Source: Hormiphora californensis (lineage: Eukaryota > Ctenophora > Tentaculata > Cydippida > Pleurobrachiidae). From it: a DNA stretch of 64,000 nucleotides. The notes beneath the pieces were generated by a model that worked only from the letters and a program-made list of their open reading frames with translations, was not told the DNA's origin and made no database searches. The DNA lies in NCBI GenBank assembly GCA_020137815.1, contig CM035354.1:1436146-1500145 (forward strand), given 5' to 3'. Shown piece after piece: positions 28,104 through 39,835 of the stretch. The translations under genes and the position numbers were made by a program. The stretch's first letter is position 1; every line of letters starts with the position of its first letter.

Positions 28104-31100
28104 TCACATAGAAGTGTCCCCCACTAACATTGTCATCCTACTCCTATCACGTGGCGTTCCCATCTTACCGCTCACTGTCATGGTCGTCTGCTGCTGTTTC
28201 TTTCTCCCCGCTGGAGATTGCACTGAGGAGTTCTGATCACGAGATGATCTAATCTTCTTAACGCGAGATCCGCACTTCCTGGGTAGTTGGGCAAAGAAGC
28301 TATCGTAGATAACAGGGTTTATTAGTGAGTTGAGGGGAAGGAAGATGGTGGAGAAGAGAGAGTAGTAGGAGATGAGGTTGAACACTTTGGCGTAGTGTAG
28401 GATGCAGGCAACCAGGAAGGGACACCTGCAGAGAGAGAGGGTTATCATTGTTAACATGGGTGTCAGACACCTGCAGAGAGAAATAACAGGTGTCAGACAT
28501 GAATAATACAGTCGGATTTACCGGATTTACCGGGCAAAAGCCTTCCCTGAGCATCCCGGTAAATCGGGGTCCGACTATAGCACATCATGGGTGTCAGACA
28601 TGAATAATAGTACGATTAATAATAGGACTGTACAGTAAGTTATAGGCATATCATCTGCATGAGTGCATGATGGTCGTGTTAGGGGAGGTGAGGAACGAAG
28701 GTGATGGTCGTGTTCACGCTTGTGTGGCTCACACCGTCATTTTATTGCGTGCTCGTTCGGTTGGTCAAGTTCACGCATGGAATCACGCCCCTCCACTACA
28801 CAGCGGGGGAATGTTATAAATCAGGTATAACTTACCAACAAAATAGATCAGATAAAAGGATGAGGGTGATTTTCTGCTGGAGTGCGCCCCACCGTTTCCT
28901 AGCGTTGACCCTCCCCGCCGACTCCTGCGAGATGGTGTGCACGGAGATGTAGGAGGTTGCTATGACAACAAAACAGATACAATCCATCACTATGACAACC
29001 CAGGAATAGGTCCTCTGGGGGTCCTCCGGGGTCACAAAATACTTGAACAAACAAGAACTGCTACTCCCATAAAAGTTGAGTGATTTCAGTTCGATGGTCA
29101 GGTGAGGTTGGGAGGAGGGCGCTACGAACATCTTCCTGATCCTATCCTTCACGTTACCAACATCTGCACTTGTCTCATTGAAATACTCCCGAACTACCCC
29201 CACCAAGTCTGCCTCTCGTCTGGGGCAGGAGATGAAGTTGGAACTGGGTAGGTAGAACCCATTGAGAAAGTAAGCGTCAATAAGAGGTCCAACTGTCGGT
29301 ACCACAGCAACGAGAGTTGAAACCATGACAACGGATAAAACTCCAATAATGACCTTCGTGAAAAACGCTCGGTTCATCTGCTTAGAGTTAAACTGCCGCA
29401 TTATGATCGCCCTGTACACACTAATAACCGTCATACTCAGAATTGAGAGTTGTGTGCCTAGAGTTGATAAAACACCCAACACTTGGCAGTTGAAGGAGGA
29501 CTGCCAGTCGAATCTGTGAGCACAGAACTCCTCCCTCCACGCTATACTCTCCACATTGAGGCCCACCAGGTACACAGCGACCAGGAAATCTCCCAACCCA
29601 ACCAGGGAGATGAACACTGTAATGGTAAAGTTGATTTTAGTGTGTTTGGTGCACCCTACTAGGTGTCTAATGTTCCTAAAGATCACCACTGCATTGATGA
29701 CAACAGCTGGCACTCCAATCAGCCATCCTAGGACTGCCAGGGGGGCAGAACTGACAATCTTGTCCGTTCTACTGGGGCATCCTTCATGGCACTCGTCCCG
29801 GGAATTGGAACAGTCCCTGTGCTGATCACACACTTGGTCCCACCTGTAGTAACAATTAGGTTAATAATACCTATGGGATTCCCATTGGGAACAGACAAAC
29901 AAACAAACAAACAAACAGTAAACAAGAACACACAAAAACACAAACACACAAACAGACAAACACCCGTACCTGATATACTCATTCTCAGTACAGCTGAAGT
30001 GGTTCACACATCCCTCCTCGTCTGACCGGTCCCCGCAGTCATCAATCAGGTCACATACATGTACGTGACTTGTATAGTTCCCATTCTTACACACAAATAT
30101 CTCCCTGTGTTTAGGAGTTGTCCCGACACCGGGGGGGGGGGGGGCCGGCCCCCTCTGGGATTTACAATTTCTTTGAAATTCAGGGGGATTTTTGGGGCAC
30201 CGTCGCTGTGCGCTCCCAAAATGGGCCTTGGCCCCCCCTGAAAATCATCCGTGTCGTGGCCCTTGCTTATAATATGTGAGCTATATTAAGACGGATGGGT
30301 AATTTCATTACCAAATAGTAAACAAACAAACAGTAAACATTACCAATTAGTACCGACCTGTGTTTAGGGGTTGTTCCATTATCCACCAGTTCAACAAACT
30401 CTAGAGTGTTGGAAGTGGTGAGACCTAGGTTCCGGTTGGGCAGCGAGGGGCATGTGGTCCTGTAGTGTATGGGCTGGGTAGATGCCAATAATGGGCAGGT
30501 TATATTCTCACCACAGTGCCCCAAACATGCTGCATATACGTAGTCCAGTCCATAGAGAGTGGAACAGTTGTATTGGACCCCCGGGAGAACGTATATTGTG
30601 ATCGGCTTAGCTCCGTAAATCTCCGGGAGAAGAGTTTCTGCATCGCAGTTACTATGGCTACCGATGCATTCCCGTGAGAGGTACCTCTCGAAATCAGTGT
30701 TGTTTACTGAAGCTGTTTCCAGGCTGTGTTTGAGCTTGGTAGTGGAGCACAGAACACCCTCAAGCTCCGGACAATCCTCCTTATTCCTACCATTGCACAG
30801 CTCCCTGGGGTCATAGAACACAGAGGGATTGGAGGGACATTTGAACATCACCCCGCATTCTGTTTCCAAGGTAACGTAAACAGTTGTGTTGTCATAGCGA
30901 CACTCCTTCCACCTAGTTGCATCCTCATCCTCCCCTCCCACACAATCTCTCCTCCCATCCATAACCCAGGATCTCAAGATAGGGAGAGTAGTGGTATTGT
31001 CCCTGTAATCCCACCTCACCCTCCTGACACAACTCACATTAGTTTCCAACTCTGCACATGACACAGAGTCAGGACACTCCTTACATGTTTGTTTGTCTGT

Positions 31101-34100
31101 GTGGTTGTTGGTTTGTTTGTCTGTGTTGGACCCGGAACAAATAAGGTGACGATGTATCGATTCAGTTGTAGTGCGGGGTAGACACCACGTTGTAATGCCA
31201 TCATCACACAAACCCCCCACAGCCGTGTCACACAACACATTGTCACTCACAGTCACCCTCTTACCCTCCCTCTCACATTCAAGGGACCCACAACCGAGCT
31301 GATCAATACCATTTCGGCACATCCTGAACCCGGCCGCAGAGGGGAATGGACCACATTTCTGGGCGGGATACACACCGCGTCTGAGGTTTTCATTGTTAGA
31401 AACCTGTCCTATACAATGTGAGATTGGAGTGCTACAAAGTTCCCCTTCCTGGTCAGCTCCGTTTTGACATGATGCAGTCCTGTTTAAACAGAGATCTCGG
31501 GGCGGAATCCACCGTCTGATCCCATCATCTGTCCCATTGCATTCCACCCCAAACTGGTGGCCACACCCCACCTCGTCCTCTCCGTAGTCACAGTCTTTAG
31601 TCCCGTCACACATCTTATCCATATCCAGCACAGTAGGGGAGTGGGGACACCTATATTGGGAAGTAGAGGGGGGGGGGGTTGAGTTGGGGAGTAAATAGGG
31701 GGGTGGGGGTTGAGTGGGGGCGCCCATCACACACCTTCACCATGTCCAACACAGTAGGGGAGTGGGGGCACCTATATAGGGGAGTGGGGGGGTTGAGTGG
31801 GGACACCTTCACCCTGTCCAGCACAGTAGGGGAGAGGGGACACCTATATAGGGGAGTGGGGGGGTTGAGTGGGGACACCTATAATAGGAAATAGGGGGGA
31901 GTGAGTGGGGAGGGTTGAGTGGGGACAGTAGTCACCCATCACACACCTTCACCCTGTCCAACACAGTAGGGGAGTGGGGACACCTATAATAGGAAATAGG
32001 GGGGTTGAGTGGGGTATTGCAAGTACTGTAGTACAGTCGGACCCCGATTTACCGGGATGCTCGGGGGAAAGGGTTTTGCCCGGTTAATCGGGGTGCCCGG
32101 TATATCGGGGTCAAATACTGTTAATTTTCTATTTCGGGGGAAGATTATCCTCCCGGTAAATCGGGGCCCGGACTTACTACTACTAGTAAGTCTCTCTCTC
32201 TCTCACCTGTAAATGGTAGATTTGTCACACAGTTCCTGATTTACGGCCCCATTTTGGCACGTTTTCTCAGTGTTACAATGAACCTCCCTCATCGGACCTA
32301 TCCCCGATCTGTTAGCCACCGAAAACCCTTTCCGGTATCTGTGGAAAGATATAGAAATATCAGGGGCCGTTAGCCAAGAGATCCTGTGATCTGGCACCGC
32401 GGACCCCACCTAAGCGCACTGTCGCAATTTGAGAATCAAATCGGGGTGTGGCGCCACCAGACAGATAAGACTGTGGTAATATACCTGCAAAGGTAGTGTC
32501 CACACACGGGGTGATCCTTGTCAGCGCTGTAACGATAAGATGTGTCCTGCTTGTTACTTCCACGGGTTACACAGACCTGACGGAGAGAGAGAGGGGGGGG
32601 GTCACACAGACATGATAGGTAGAGGGGGAGAGAAAGGGTTATACAGAATACAGACCTGCAGATAACGAGATAGGGGGTCAGACAGACATAGATGGAGATA
32701 GAGGGAGAGACAGCCCTCTCGGGAGGGGGTTTTGTAGACATAGATAAAGAGAGGGGAGACATAAAGACATTGCATAAGACAATAGCTGTACCAACTTGCT
32801 CTCTTATGATTTTGTGGGACGGGTAGGGGATAAAGAGTGGCTCACATCTTCATTTTATTCCTGTAGGTCAAATAAAGAGAGACCTTTGACAAAGTTCTCT
32901 CTTTATTTTGGTCCTTTGTTCTTGCCAGGAATTCTACAGAATCACATCATATTGATGGTCCATCAAGTATATTACAGGGGTAACATGGCACGGGAGACAT
33001 AGCTGTACTATAACAGCTTCTCGGAAAGAGCCATCTCACGGCCGCCGGGGTTCTGAAGAATCTAATAATGTCTTTTATAATGTAAATCGTAAATCCACGG
33101 CCAGACAAGTATAAAATAGCAGCCAAGCTATTAATGGATGATCGATTAATATTACTTTGTCGAGACAAAGTCCAAGTTATAACTTTATAACCTTTTATAA
33201 CCTTTTATAAATGGTCAAACTTTATTATTTTCATTAAATATATTCTTTGAATGGTATTACAGTCGGACCCCGATTTACCGGGATCCTCGGGGGAAGCCAT
33301 TTTGCCCGGTAAATCGGGGTGCCCGGTATATCGGGGTAGAGCATATATATTTGACCCATAAACCCTTCCCATAAATCCTACTTTTGTCCAAACTTCTATA
33401 CCAAGACACCTCTAACTGTATAGTATACATTTATTGATGACAATATGATCATTGCTTCTGTCATTAGAATTAGAAATAGAAAATTTAAAAAATTCAAAAA
33501 AAAATTGTAAAAACTTTTTCTAAGGTAAACCACCCCGATCGAGTCCGAATCGTGTTTCGAATCGGTGCATCGTATCGCATGTCCTGCCGCTAATTAGACG
33601 GTTCGAAACGAACCGATATGTGATACCATGCCGAATCTGGGCACCCTAAGCGGGGTGAGGAAGTATCAAAGTTTCAAAATAACTTTTTCTCTGAAAATTT
33701 ACGGGGAGCATCGATCAAAGCATTGACAATGATTCTGTAAAATTTCGCAAAAAAAGTTATGAAATTTTTCTAAGGTATACCAGCCACGTTCGAATCGTGT
33801 TTCGAATAGGTGCATCTTATCAAGTGTCCTGCCGCTAATTAGACGGTTCGAAACGAACCGATACGTGATCCCCATTAGACCTAGCGAATTGCAAATGCAA
33901 GTTTACCAACCGGCAAAACTTCGAAAATTTTCCAAAAAAAATCGGGGGAAAGAAATCCTCCCGGTAAATCGGGGTTCCGGTAAATCGGGGCCCGGTAAAT
34001 CGGGGTCCGACTGTACATAGTTCTGAGAAGTAGAAATGTTTGTAAGTTTAAGTGAGATAGAGCACCTATTATAATAGAGCACTTATATACAGTGATTCGA

Positions 34101-34894
34101 CATATTATATGGAAATTCATTCATCGTCTCACGATGTGAGTCACATATATTGCCACTAAGAGCTATATAGGTGTAAAATGAATCGATGCATTTTACTTAA
34201 GTACGCTGAATAAAGCCAATCCCAGTCTAAATGACCCTTGCTAAACATGACCGGATTTAGACGGTCAAAGCTCCCCCTGACAAGGTATAGAAATTTGGAA
34301 TCAATGCTTTTTCGTCGCCTTGCTCGACCCTGTTTCACCGCACCCTGCAAGGCGAACCAAGTGTAAAGGAGGGTAATAGAACTGAATAGGAGGGTAATAG
34401 AACTGAATAGGACACGTGAAACCTGAGTATATCATTCAACATACCACTGACACCTGATATAATTCAAATATCATTCAACATACCACTGACACCTGGTATA
34501 ATTCAAATACCATTCAGCATACCACTGACACCTGGTATAATTCAAACACAGTCGGACCCCGATTTAACGGCACCCTCGGGGGAAAGGGTTTTCCTTCGGG
34601 GGGGGGGGGGGGGGGGGGGTCCGACTGTACCATTCAGCATATACCATGATAATGTATCACATAATGTACTAGCTTAGTACATATACTAACATACCTGATA
34701 GAATGATGGATCATTGGGGCAGATCTCGGAGAAAGTGAACTCGTTACTAAACCCTCCAATAGTGTAATGAAGGTCAGGATCAGTCCAGCAGATGAAGGTG
34801 CAGTTGTACACACTGTTACAGTCCCTCATCTTATCGGGTCTGTATCGAACCAGAAAGTTCCGAACTATCTTCCACTCTCCATGGACAGGGGACC
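28104..34894 (-). CDS. Receptor A: LDLa-repeat seven-transmembrane receptor (5' end missing)
   Basis: Minus-strand exons in coding order: 34894-34695, 32576-32485, 32338-32207, 31650-30358, 30104-29970, 29843-28836 and 28425-28104. Phases all match, giving 1059 residues plus stop. The first listed exon needs one base from an upstream signal-peptide exon that I could not find. The ectodomain has a Cys-rich N-terminus (VRNFL, CTFICW), an LDLa repeat (MCDGTKDCDYGEDEVGC), a diverged Cys-rich middle, and two more LDLa repeats (VCDLIDDCGDRSDEEGC, VCDQHRDCSNSRDEC) just before TM1. The 7TM part is class A, nearest in feel to LDLa-bearing relaxin-receptor/GRL101-type receptors: TM3 ends SVYRAIIMRQ (YRA replaces DRY/ERF), TM6 has CWCP, TM7 has NSLINPVIYD. 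The basic Ser/Thr-rich tail has RKKQQQ. It should be a plasma-membrane receptor; ligand unknown. It is paralogous to receptor B. Confidence 0.87.
28425..28500 (-). repeat. Duplicated splice acceptor of the receptor A last exon
   Basis: On the minus strand CTCTCTGCAG followed by GTGTC occurs at the true junction (28425/28426) and again ~50 bases upstream, where it reads CTCTCTGCAG then GTGTCTGACAC. GTGTCAGACATGAATAATA also repeats nearby (28491 and 28591). Confidence 0.65.
28507..28579. mobile_element. 73-bp pogo/Tigger-like minimal element
   Basis: TACAGTCGGATTTACCGG at one end and CGGTAAATCGGGGTCCGACTATA at the other, shortened here to the motifs ACAGTCGGAT and GTCCGACTAT, with almost nothing between. 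It lies in the last intron of receptor A. Confidence 0.7.
31651..32030 (-). repeat. Tandem copies of the receptor A LDLa-exon acceptor and exon start
   Basis: Upstream of the true acceptor (31650/31651) the unit made of CCTATATAG followed by GTGTCCCCACTCCCCTACTG recurs near 31770, 31842 and 31983. Each copy encodes a fragment like YRCPHSPTVLDM, as the real exon does, before losing frame. The units are separated by a GGGGTTGAGTGGGG spacer repeat. Confidence 0.85.
32032..32176. mobile_element. pogo/Tigger-like CAGTCGGACCCC element
   Basis: Starts TACAGTCGGACCCCGATTTA, with internal CCCGGTAAATCGGGG-type inverted copies. The right end is damaged (GGGGCCCGGACTTA). It lies in an intron of receptor A. 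Confidence 0.7.
32577..32670 (-). repeat. Duplicated acceptor and exon start, receptor A exon at 32576
   Basis: On the minus strand the real junction CTCCGTCAG then GTCTGTGTAACC is preceded by GTCTGTGTGACC (about 32608) and by CTGCAG then GTCTGTATTCTGTATAACC (about 32655). The repeat unit thus spans both pyrimidine tract and first exon codons. Confidence 0.65.
33258..34015. mobile_element. 758-bp pogo/Tigger-like element with shared internal module
   Basis: Complete element with TACAGTCGGACCCCGATTTA and TAAATCGGGGTCCGACTGTA at its ends. The interior holds two copies of a module with CGAATCGTGTTTCGAATCGG, CTAATTAGACGGTTCGAAAC and GAACCGATACGTGAT. The same module occurs in the 55676-56524 element and in the hAT-like element at 4391-5771. 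No transposase. It lies in the long intron of receptor A. Confidence 0.85.
34549..34629. mobile_element. Short pogo/Tigger-like element with a poly-G core
   Basis: Left end CAGTCGGACCCCGATTTAAC and right end GTCCGACTGTA. Most of the right half is replaced by an uninterrupted G run of about 23 bases (34597-34619). Confidence 0.75.
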
Positions 34895-36530
34895 CTGGGT
34901 TGGGAAATAGAAATGGCAAAAGTGCGACATCATATAGGACTCCTTGGAAATTTCCCCAACCATGTCGAGTTTATTCACTATTTGTACCGTCTAGCGTTTC
35001 TCGCATCTCACGTGGCAATGAATATTATTAAATTATGTTCGTATTTGGAAGTTATTCTATAGATACTCGAGGAAGCTGAACCTCGCATTTAGTATATTAT
35101 ATGTGCGTTTCTAGCAAGAGCTGTGCCTCTCAATCTACTCAAAAATCGTTTAACAATATTTGATAGATCTTAAAATTATACTTGAGAGGGAAAAGAGAAA
35201 GGCAGAGAGAGGGACAGGGAGGGACAGGCAAAGAGAAAGGCAGAGAGAGGGACGGGGAAATCTCCGTGTTATCAAGGATGCTCCGGCCTGTCTCCGGAGA
35301 CAGGGAGCATCTTTGATAACGGTTAACCGATAAGCTGGTTAATCTTAACGCATATATCTCTCAGTTAATGCTTCCATCCGTGCTACAGATTTTTTATTAG
35401 AACGTGATTCCAAGATCATTGAAAGCTGCAATCAGAGATCAGTTCCTTAAAAGACTCGATCATATCGGTTATTTCGGCTACAATTTCTGTTTTTGTTTTC
35501 TATTTCTATATGAAGATTGAAGGATACCACCATGCTCCAGAAGAGCAGGTTCCAGTCATGAATGAAATTTAACTAGCTCCTCTGAAAGGCAAGTCATAGT
35601 CAAAGTCAGCTTTTAGAATTAGAAACACTAGCACACCCACCGGGTGCGTCTCAAGCATGGGTTCACCCTTATACGCTAATTTTTATTGTTGCCATGGTAA
35701 CTGTATCGGTAACCATGAACACTTAACAGCTTTGGTCACATAATTGTTTTGATGAAGGAGCACTATCACTGAATCAACGGGCTGAATCAACGACGACTCC
35801 AACTTAAATAATAGAGATTTCAATCGTTTCACCTGATGTAAGATTGAAGAGAAGTATCTGCAGGAACAACATGGGTATTATAACAAGGGTACACATGAAC
35901 CTTCTTCTGACTGATTGATATTATTGTTTTGTTCTGACCCTCCCTTTACGTGCGCGAAAAACAGTCTAGCTAGGCAATATATATTGTCGACAAAGCGACA
36001 AAGCAGTCTGAATATGAGTTTCAAACAAAACTGTGCTCATGATATCTAGGCGCCTGTAACAATGAAAATGCGACGCGAACCAAGCAAGCCAAATTAATAC
36101 GCTATTATACCAGATATATTCATGCCTATATCTATATTCAAATCAAATCAAATAACAGATCTATAGCATATTTGACACACTATATTATGACTCAGCAGAC
36201 AATCAAATGCAGAGACTGTCACGAACTGTCATACAAATTCTTCAAGTAAATTATACCTTATCGTACTTAATAATACCATTATACATTATAATTTTAGCCA
36301 GTACACACACATGTTGGCCGCCATGCCCCCCGTACACACACATGTACTATAATGAACATTACAAATTCTTCAACATCCTGATGATGTGAGACATTTGCTC
36401 TCGAGGTGCGGAAAGATAGTAAAACTTCTCTGCTCTCTCTCTAGTATTGTTAAGTAAGTGCAGTTCTCCAACCCTAACTCAGCAGCTTCAGGTATAACAG
36501 CTTCAAAGCGACACCTCTGAAATGGAAGTG
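34895..36530. other. Upstream of receptor A, signal exon not located
   Basis: Should contain the missing signal-peptide exon and promoter of receptor A, but no ATG-hydrophobic-donor unit of the right phase was found. A perfect-stem hairpin lies at 35267-35319 (GTTATCAAGGATGCTCC with GGGAGCATCTTTGATAAC). A short duplicated GA-rich segment lies at 35170-35250. Confidence 0.4.
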
Positions 36531-36540
36531 GGCGCATCTT

Positions 36541-36778
36541 AGAGTCTCTTTACTCTCTTTAGAGTCTCTTTACTCTCTTTAGAGAGAGAGAGATGCTGCC
36601 GTACAGTTCTCTTTACTCTCTTTAGAGAGAGAGAGATGCTGCCGTACAGTTCTCTTTACTCTCTTTAGAGAGAGAGAGATGCTGCCGTACAGTTCTCTTT
36701 ACTCTCTTTAGAGAGATATATGCTGCCGTACAGTTCTCTTTACTCTCTTTAGAGAGAGAGAAAGATGCTGCCGTACAG
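36541..36778. repeat. ~44-bp tandem repeat, five units
   Basis: Units of TTCTCTTTACTCTCTTTAGAG, then GAGAGA and ATGCTGCCGTACAG, with small length differences. CTCTTTAGAG resembles a splice-acceptor tract, but no gene is attached. Confidence 0.85.
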
Positions 36779-37775
36779 CTGTGCTATTATCATGTGGGCA
36801 CTCATGTGGTATAACAGTAGCTCATGTAGCTGTGCTTTTATCATGTGGGCACATTTCAACAGCTCGTTCGGGTAATGCTCCAATAAAGCTCCAAGAGTTT
36901 CAGGGAGATAATTAGAGATATATGGAGACTTTCTATCTCTACAATTACTAGAGAGAACTCATTCATAGAGAACTTTAAGTATTAATGAATTAACCATGGC
37001 TCCATGAGAGCATTCCCTCAGTACGAGACATAAATTATGAATACTTAGACGACTAAAAGAGAGATTGTTGTGTGAGCTCACCTTATTTATTGTAATAATC
37101 TCTCTTTTGCCCTCTAACCATTCATGATTTATGTCGTATTTAATCGTGCAGTTTGAAACTTTGCAAGATTTATAAATTCATATTCTAAATCTTTCTCTCA
37201 AATGCACATTGGGCAATAATCCAGTTCTTAGTTGTTGACCCCTAATTACTCAAAAAAGCTCTAAGAGGGTGATAAAATCATCAACGATACCGGAGATTCC
37301 CCACACTGAATCTCTATATGACTCTGTATGACTCTGTATTACGAAGCTAAGCTTCAATTTATTTGGAGCTTAGATCCTGAGAGTAAAACAGTGTCTTTAG
37401 TGTGCGAATATGAAACCATTGTCTTTCGCTAAACTAGTTTAAACAGCATAAACTGTCAAAAAGGGGAGAAAAAGTGCAATGACCTGAATCGATTACTCGA
37501 GATATTGACAAAAATATGTTTGAGAAAGGTGGTTGAGAAATGAGTTACACAACTGGTATAAGCCGGTACTACTATTTTAACTACTGTCATATCGCAATAC
37601 TAAACCTTACTAATTATTTGTGTGACTCATGCATTCCCCTGCAGCAGACAGCTCTCAACAGTATAAATTATACCTTGTCTTCCTCAAGGTGTTATTAATA
37701 CTGTAATACTACCTTGAGGTATTCAGGGGTATGTAAAATTCAAACAGAAAATAATGCTTCACCCGGGCGAGGCTT

Positions 37776-37945
37776 GTTGAGTAAGGGGGCTTGTAAGGGG
37801 GCTTGTAAGGGGGCTTGTTGAGTAAGGGGGCTTGTTGAGTAAGGGGGCTTGTTGAGTAAGGGGGCTTGTTGAGTAAGGGGGCTTGTTAAGTAAGGGGGCT
37901 TATTGAGTAAGGGACCTTGTAAGGGGGGGGGGGGGGGGCTTGTTG
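37776..37945. repeat. 17-bp minisatellite GGGGGCTTGTTGAGTAA
   Basis: About nine units, some shortened to GGGGGCTTGTAA, ending in an ~18-base G run. Confidence 0.9.
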
Positions 37946-39060
37946 TAAACAAGGCGAGGCAGCTAATGATGCTGATACATAACTAGTAACTATACTAGCT
38001 ATTGTCTTTAGTTAAACTATCACTGATAGTATGATACTGGACATGCATACTACTGCAGCAGACTGGCCTGGATGTGAATATTGATGTGTACCCTTTCTCA
38101 TTCAAAGATCGGTGGCTGCAAGGTTACATGTGATTTTAGCTGTCATGGTTGGTCACTAGAGTAGATCAGCTAGCTGCAGCACACTCGAGTACCAAACCAT
38201 AAGATGACTTTCTCTAGACATCAGCTACCTCTCTAAATGTTTCATTCTTCTATTCCCCCTCTCCCTCTCTAAAGCCATTTACTTTGGACTATTTCAGCAA
38301 AGATTTCAGCCGCAATCTAAGATCTTTGTGACTTCTCTGCTGCGTTACTATATGGGGGGGGGGGGGGGGCATCAACCAACATATTATGCACATTGCATAC
38401 TCTTGTTGCTCTATATCAAGTAAGACCAAATCACAATTCGAATATGATTTAATTCATCTGCATTTAGAGAACTAGTGTACCTATTCGAATATGAGTTAAT
38501 TCATCTGCATTTAGAGAACAATAGTGTACCCATTCACAGGTGAACTAGTGTACACATTCATGGGTGCACGCCTCAAGTAAGGGGTTTCGACAACCCACCC
38601 ATGATCACAATCTACTGACTCAATGAATATAAAACAGGACCCATTATGATATGTAATGGAACACTACAATAGAAACATATAAGGTCCGTGGAATATTTAT
38701 ACGTCCTGAATAAACCCCCTCTACTAATTTATACGTCCTCTTCACTATAAAGGCAATTATACATATTGACATATCTCTACCATGGCTGACTTGCTATACT
38801 GTCCCTATTGTCACTATACTGTCCCTATACTGTCCCTATTGTCACTATTATTATGATTATATTCCTAGCGGTCCGACTTTAAAAGATAAAAGCAGCTTTT
38901 CTATAACGATCTCCGAACCATCTGCTGCAGAGTTAAAAGCTCCTCTTCAATAAAAGAGACAAAGAAACGGAGAGATGCTGACTGCAGATGTATTTATGTT
39001 AATATGTTTATTTCAATATAGCGGACGTGAAAACTGGAGACAAAGTTATGAGACGTGTCC
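37946..39060. other. Non-coding, AT-rich
   Basis: No exon or transposon recognised. It has a G run near 38356 and a direct repeat of ATTCGAATATGA(T/G)TTAATTCATCTGCATTTAGAGAAC, core AATTCATCTGCATTTAGAG, at about 38436 and 38482. Confidence 0.4.
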
Positions 39061-39067
39061 TTTCTAT

Positions 39068-39075
39068 ACACTCTC

Positions 39076-39139
<64 letters not shown>

Positions 39140-39154
39140 CTCTAGTCTCTATCC

Positions 39155-39233
<79 letters not shown>

Positions 39234-39280
39234 CTTTCTCTCTCTCTCTCCCCTCTCTCTCACTCACACACTCTCTCTCC
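39068..39280. repeat. (CT)n microsatellite
   Basis: Nearly pure CT dinucleotide blocks separated by short interruptions. Open frames here are Ser-Leu repeats. Confidence 0.95.
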
Positions 39281-39414
39281 CCTCTCCCCTCCCCCTCTCT
39301 TTTGACCCCTGGTAGCAGGAGGCTCGTCTGTGAAGAGCCGCTCACGACCTGTGTTGCCGTGTTGTTGCAACAAAGCGAAACACCCATATAAAATGGCCAC
39401 AGGTGATGATAATT

Positions 39415-39835
39415 TTACCCCGTGTGTGCGCCAATCACTGACCTCTCATACCCTCTCTCTGTGCCAATCACTGACCTCTCTCATGACCTCTCTCTGCCAG
39501 TCACTGACCTCTCTCTCTGCCAATCTCTACCCTCTCTCATGTCCTGGAGGAGCTGAGACCCTTTGTTGTCTACAGCTACCTGCACACATACTCCCGACAT
39601 AGTAGAGGCTATAATTGTAACTCCACGCCGCCGCCGCCGCAGTTCATCCCCTGCACTGCCAGCTGCACGAAGCGCTGCAAACGAAGCCTGCATCACCAAA
39701 CGCCGCCGCCGCCGAAGTTCATTCCCTGCACACTCCAGAAACCCCATTCTTCGATCTGTGTCTCTCCTTGTCACGGCTACTGGCCTCCCACGCCAATGCT
39801 CTGACAGTCACATTTACTTTCTCAGTACTACCTAA
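39415..39835. repeat. Tandem CACTGACCTCTCT units and duplicated GCC-rich segment
   Basis: About six units of CCAATCACTGACCTCTCTC between 39430 and 39535. Then CGCCGCCGCCGCCG followed by AGTTCAT(C/T)CCCTGCAC occurs twice (about 39628 and 39702). An ORF spans it, but its composition follows the repeats. Confidence 0.6.

Noticed and set aside
29325-29825. Plus-strand ORFs opposite the receptor 7TM exon
   Set aside because: Antisense shadows of a clearly coding minus-strand exon.
39068-39387. Ser/Leu and Arg/Glu repeat ORFs
   Set aside because: Products of the CT microsatellite only.
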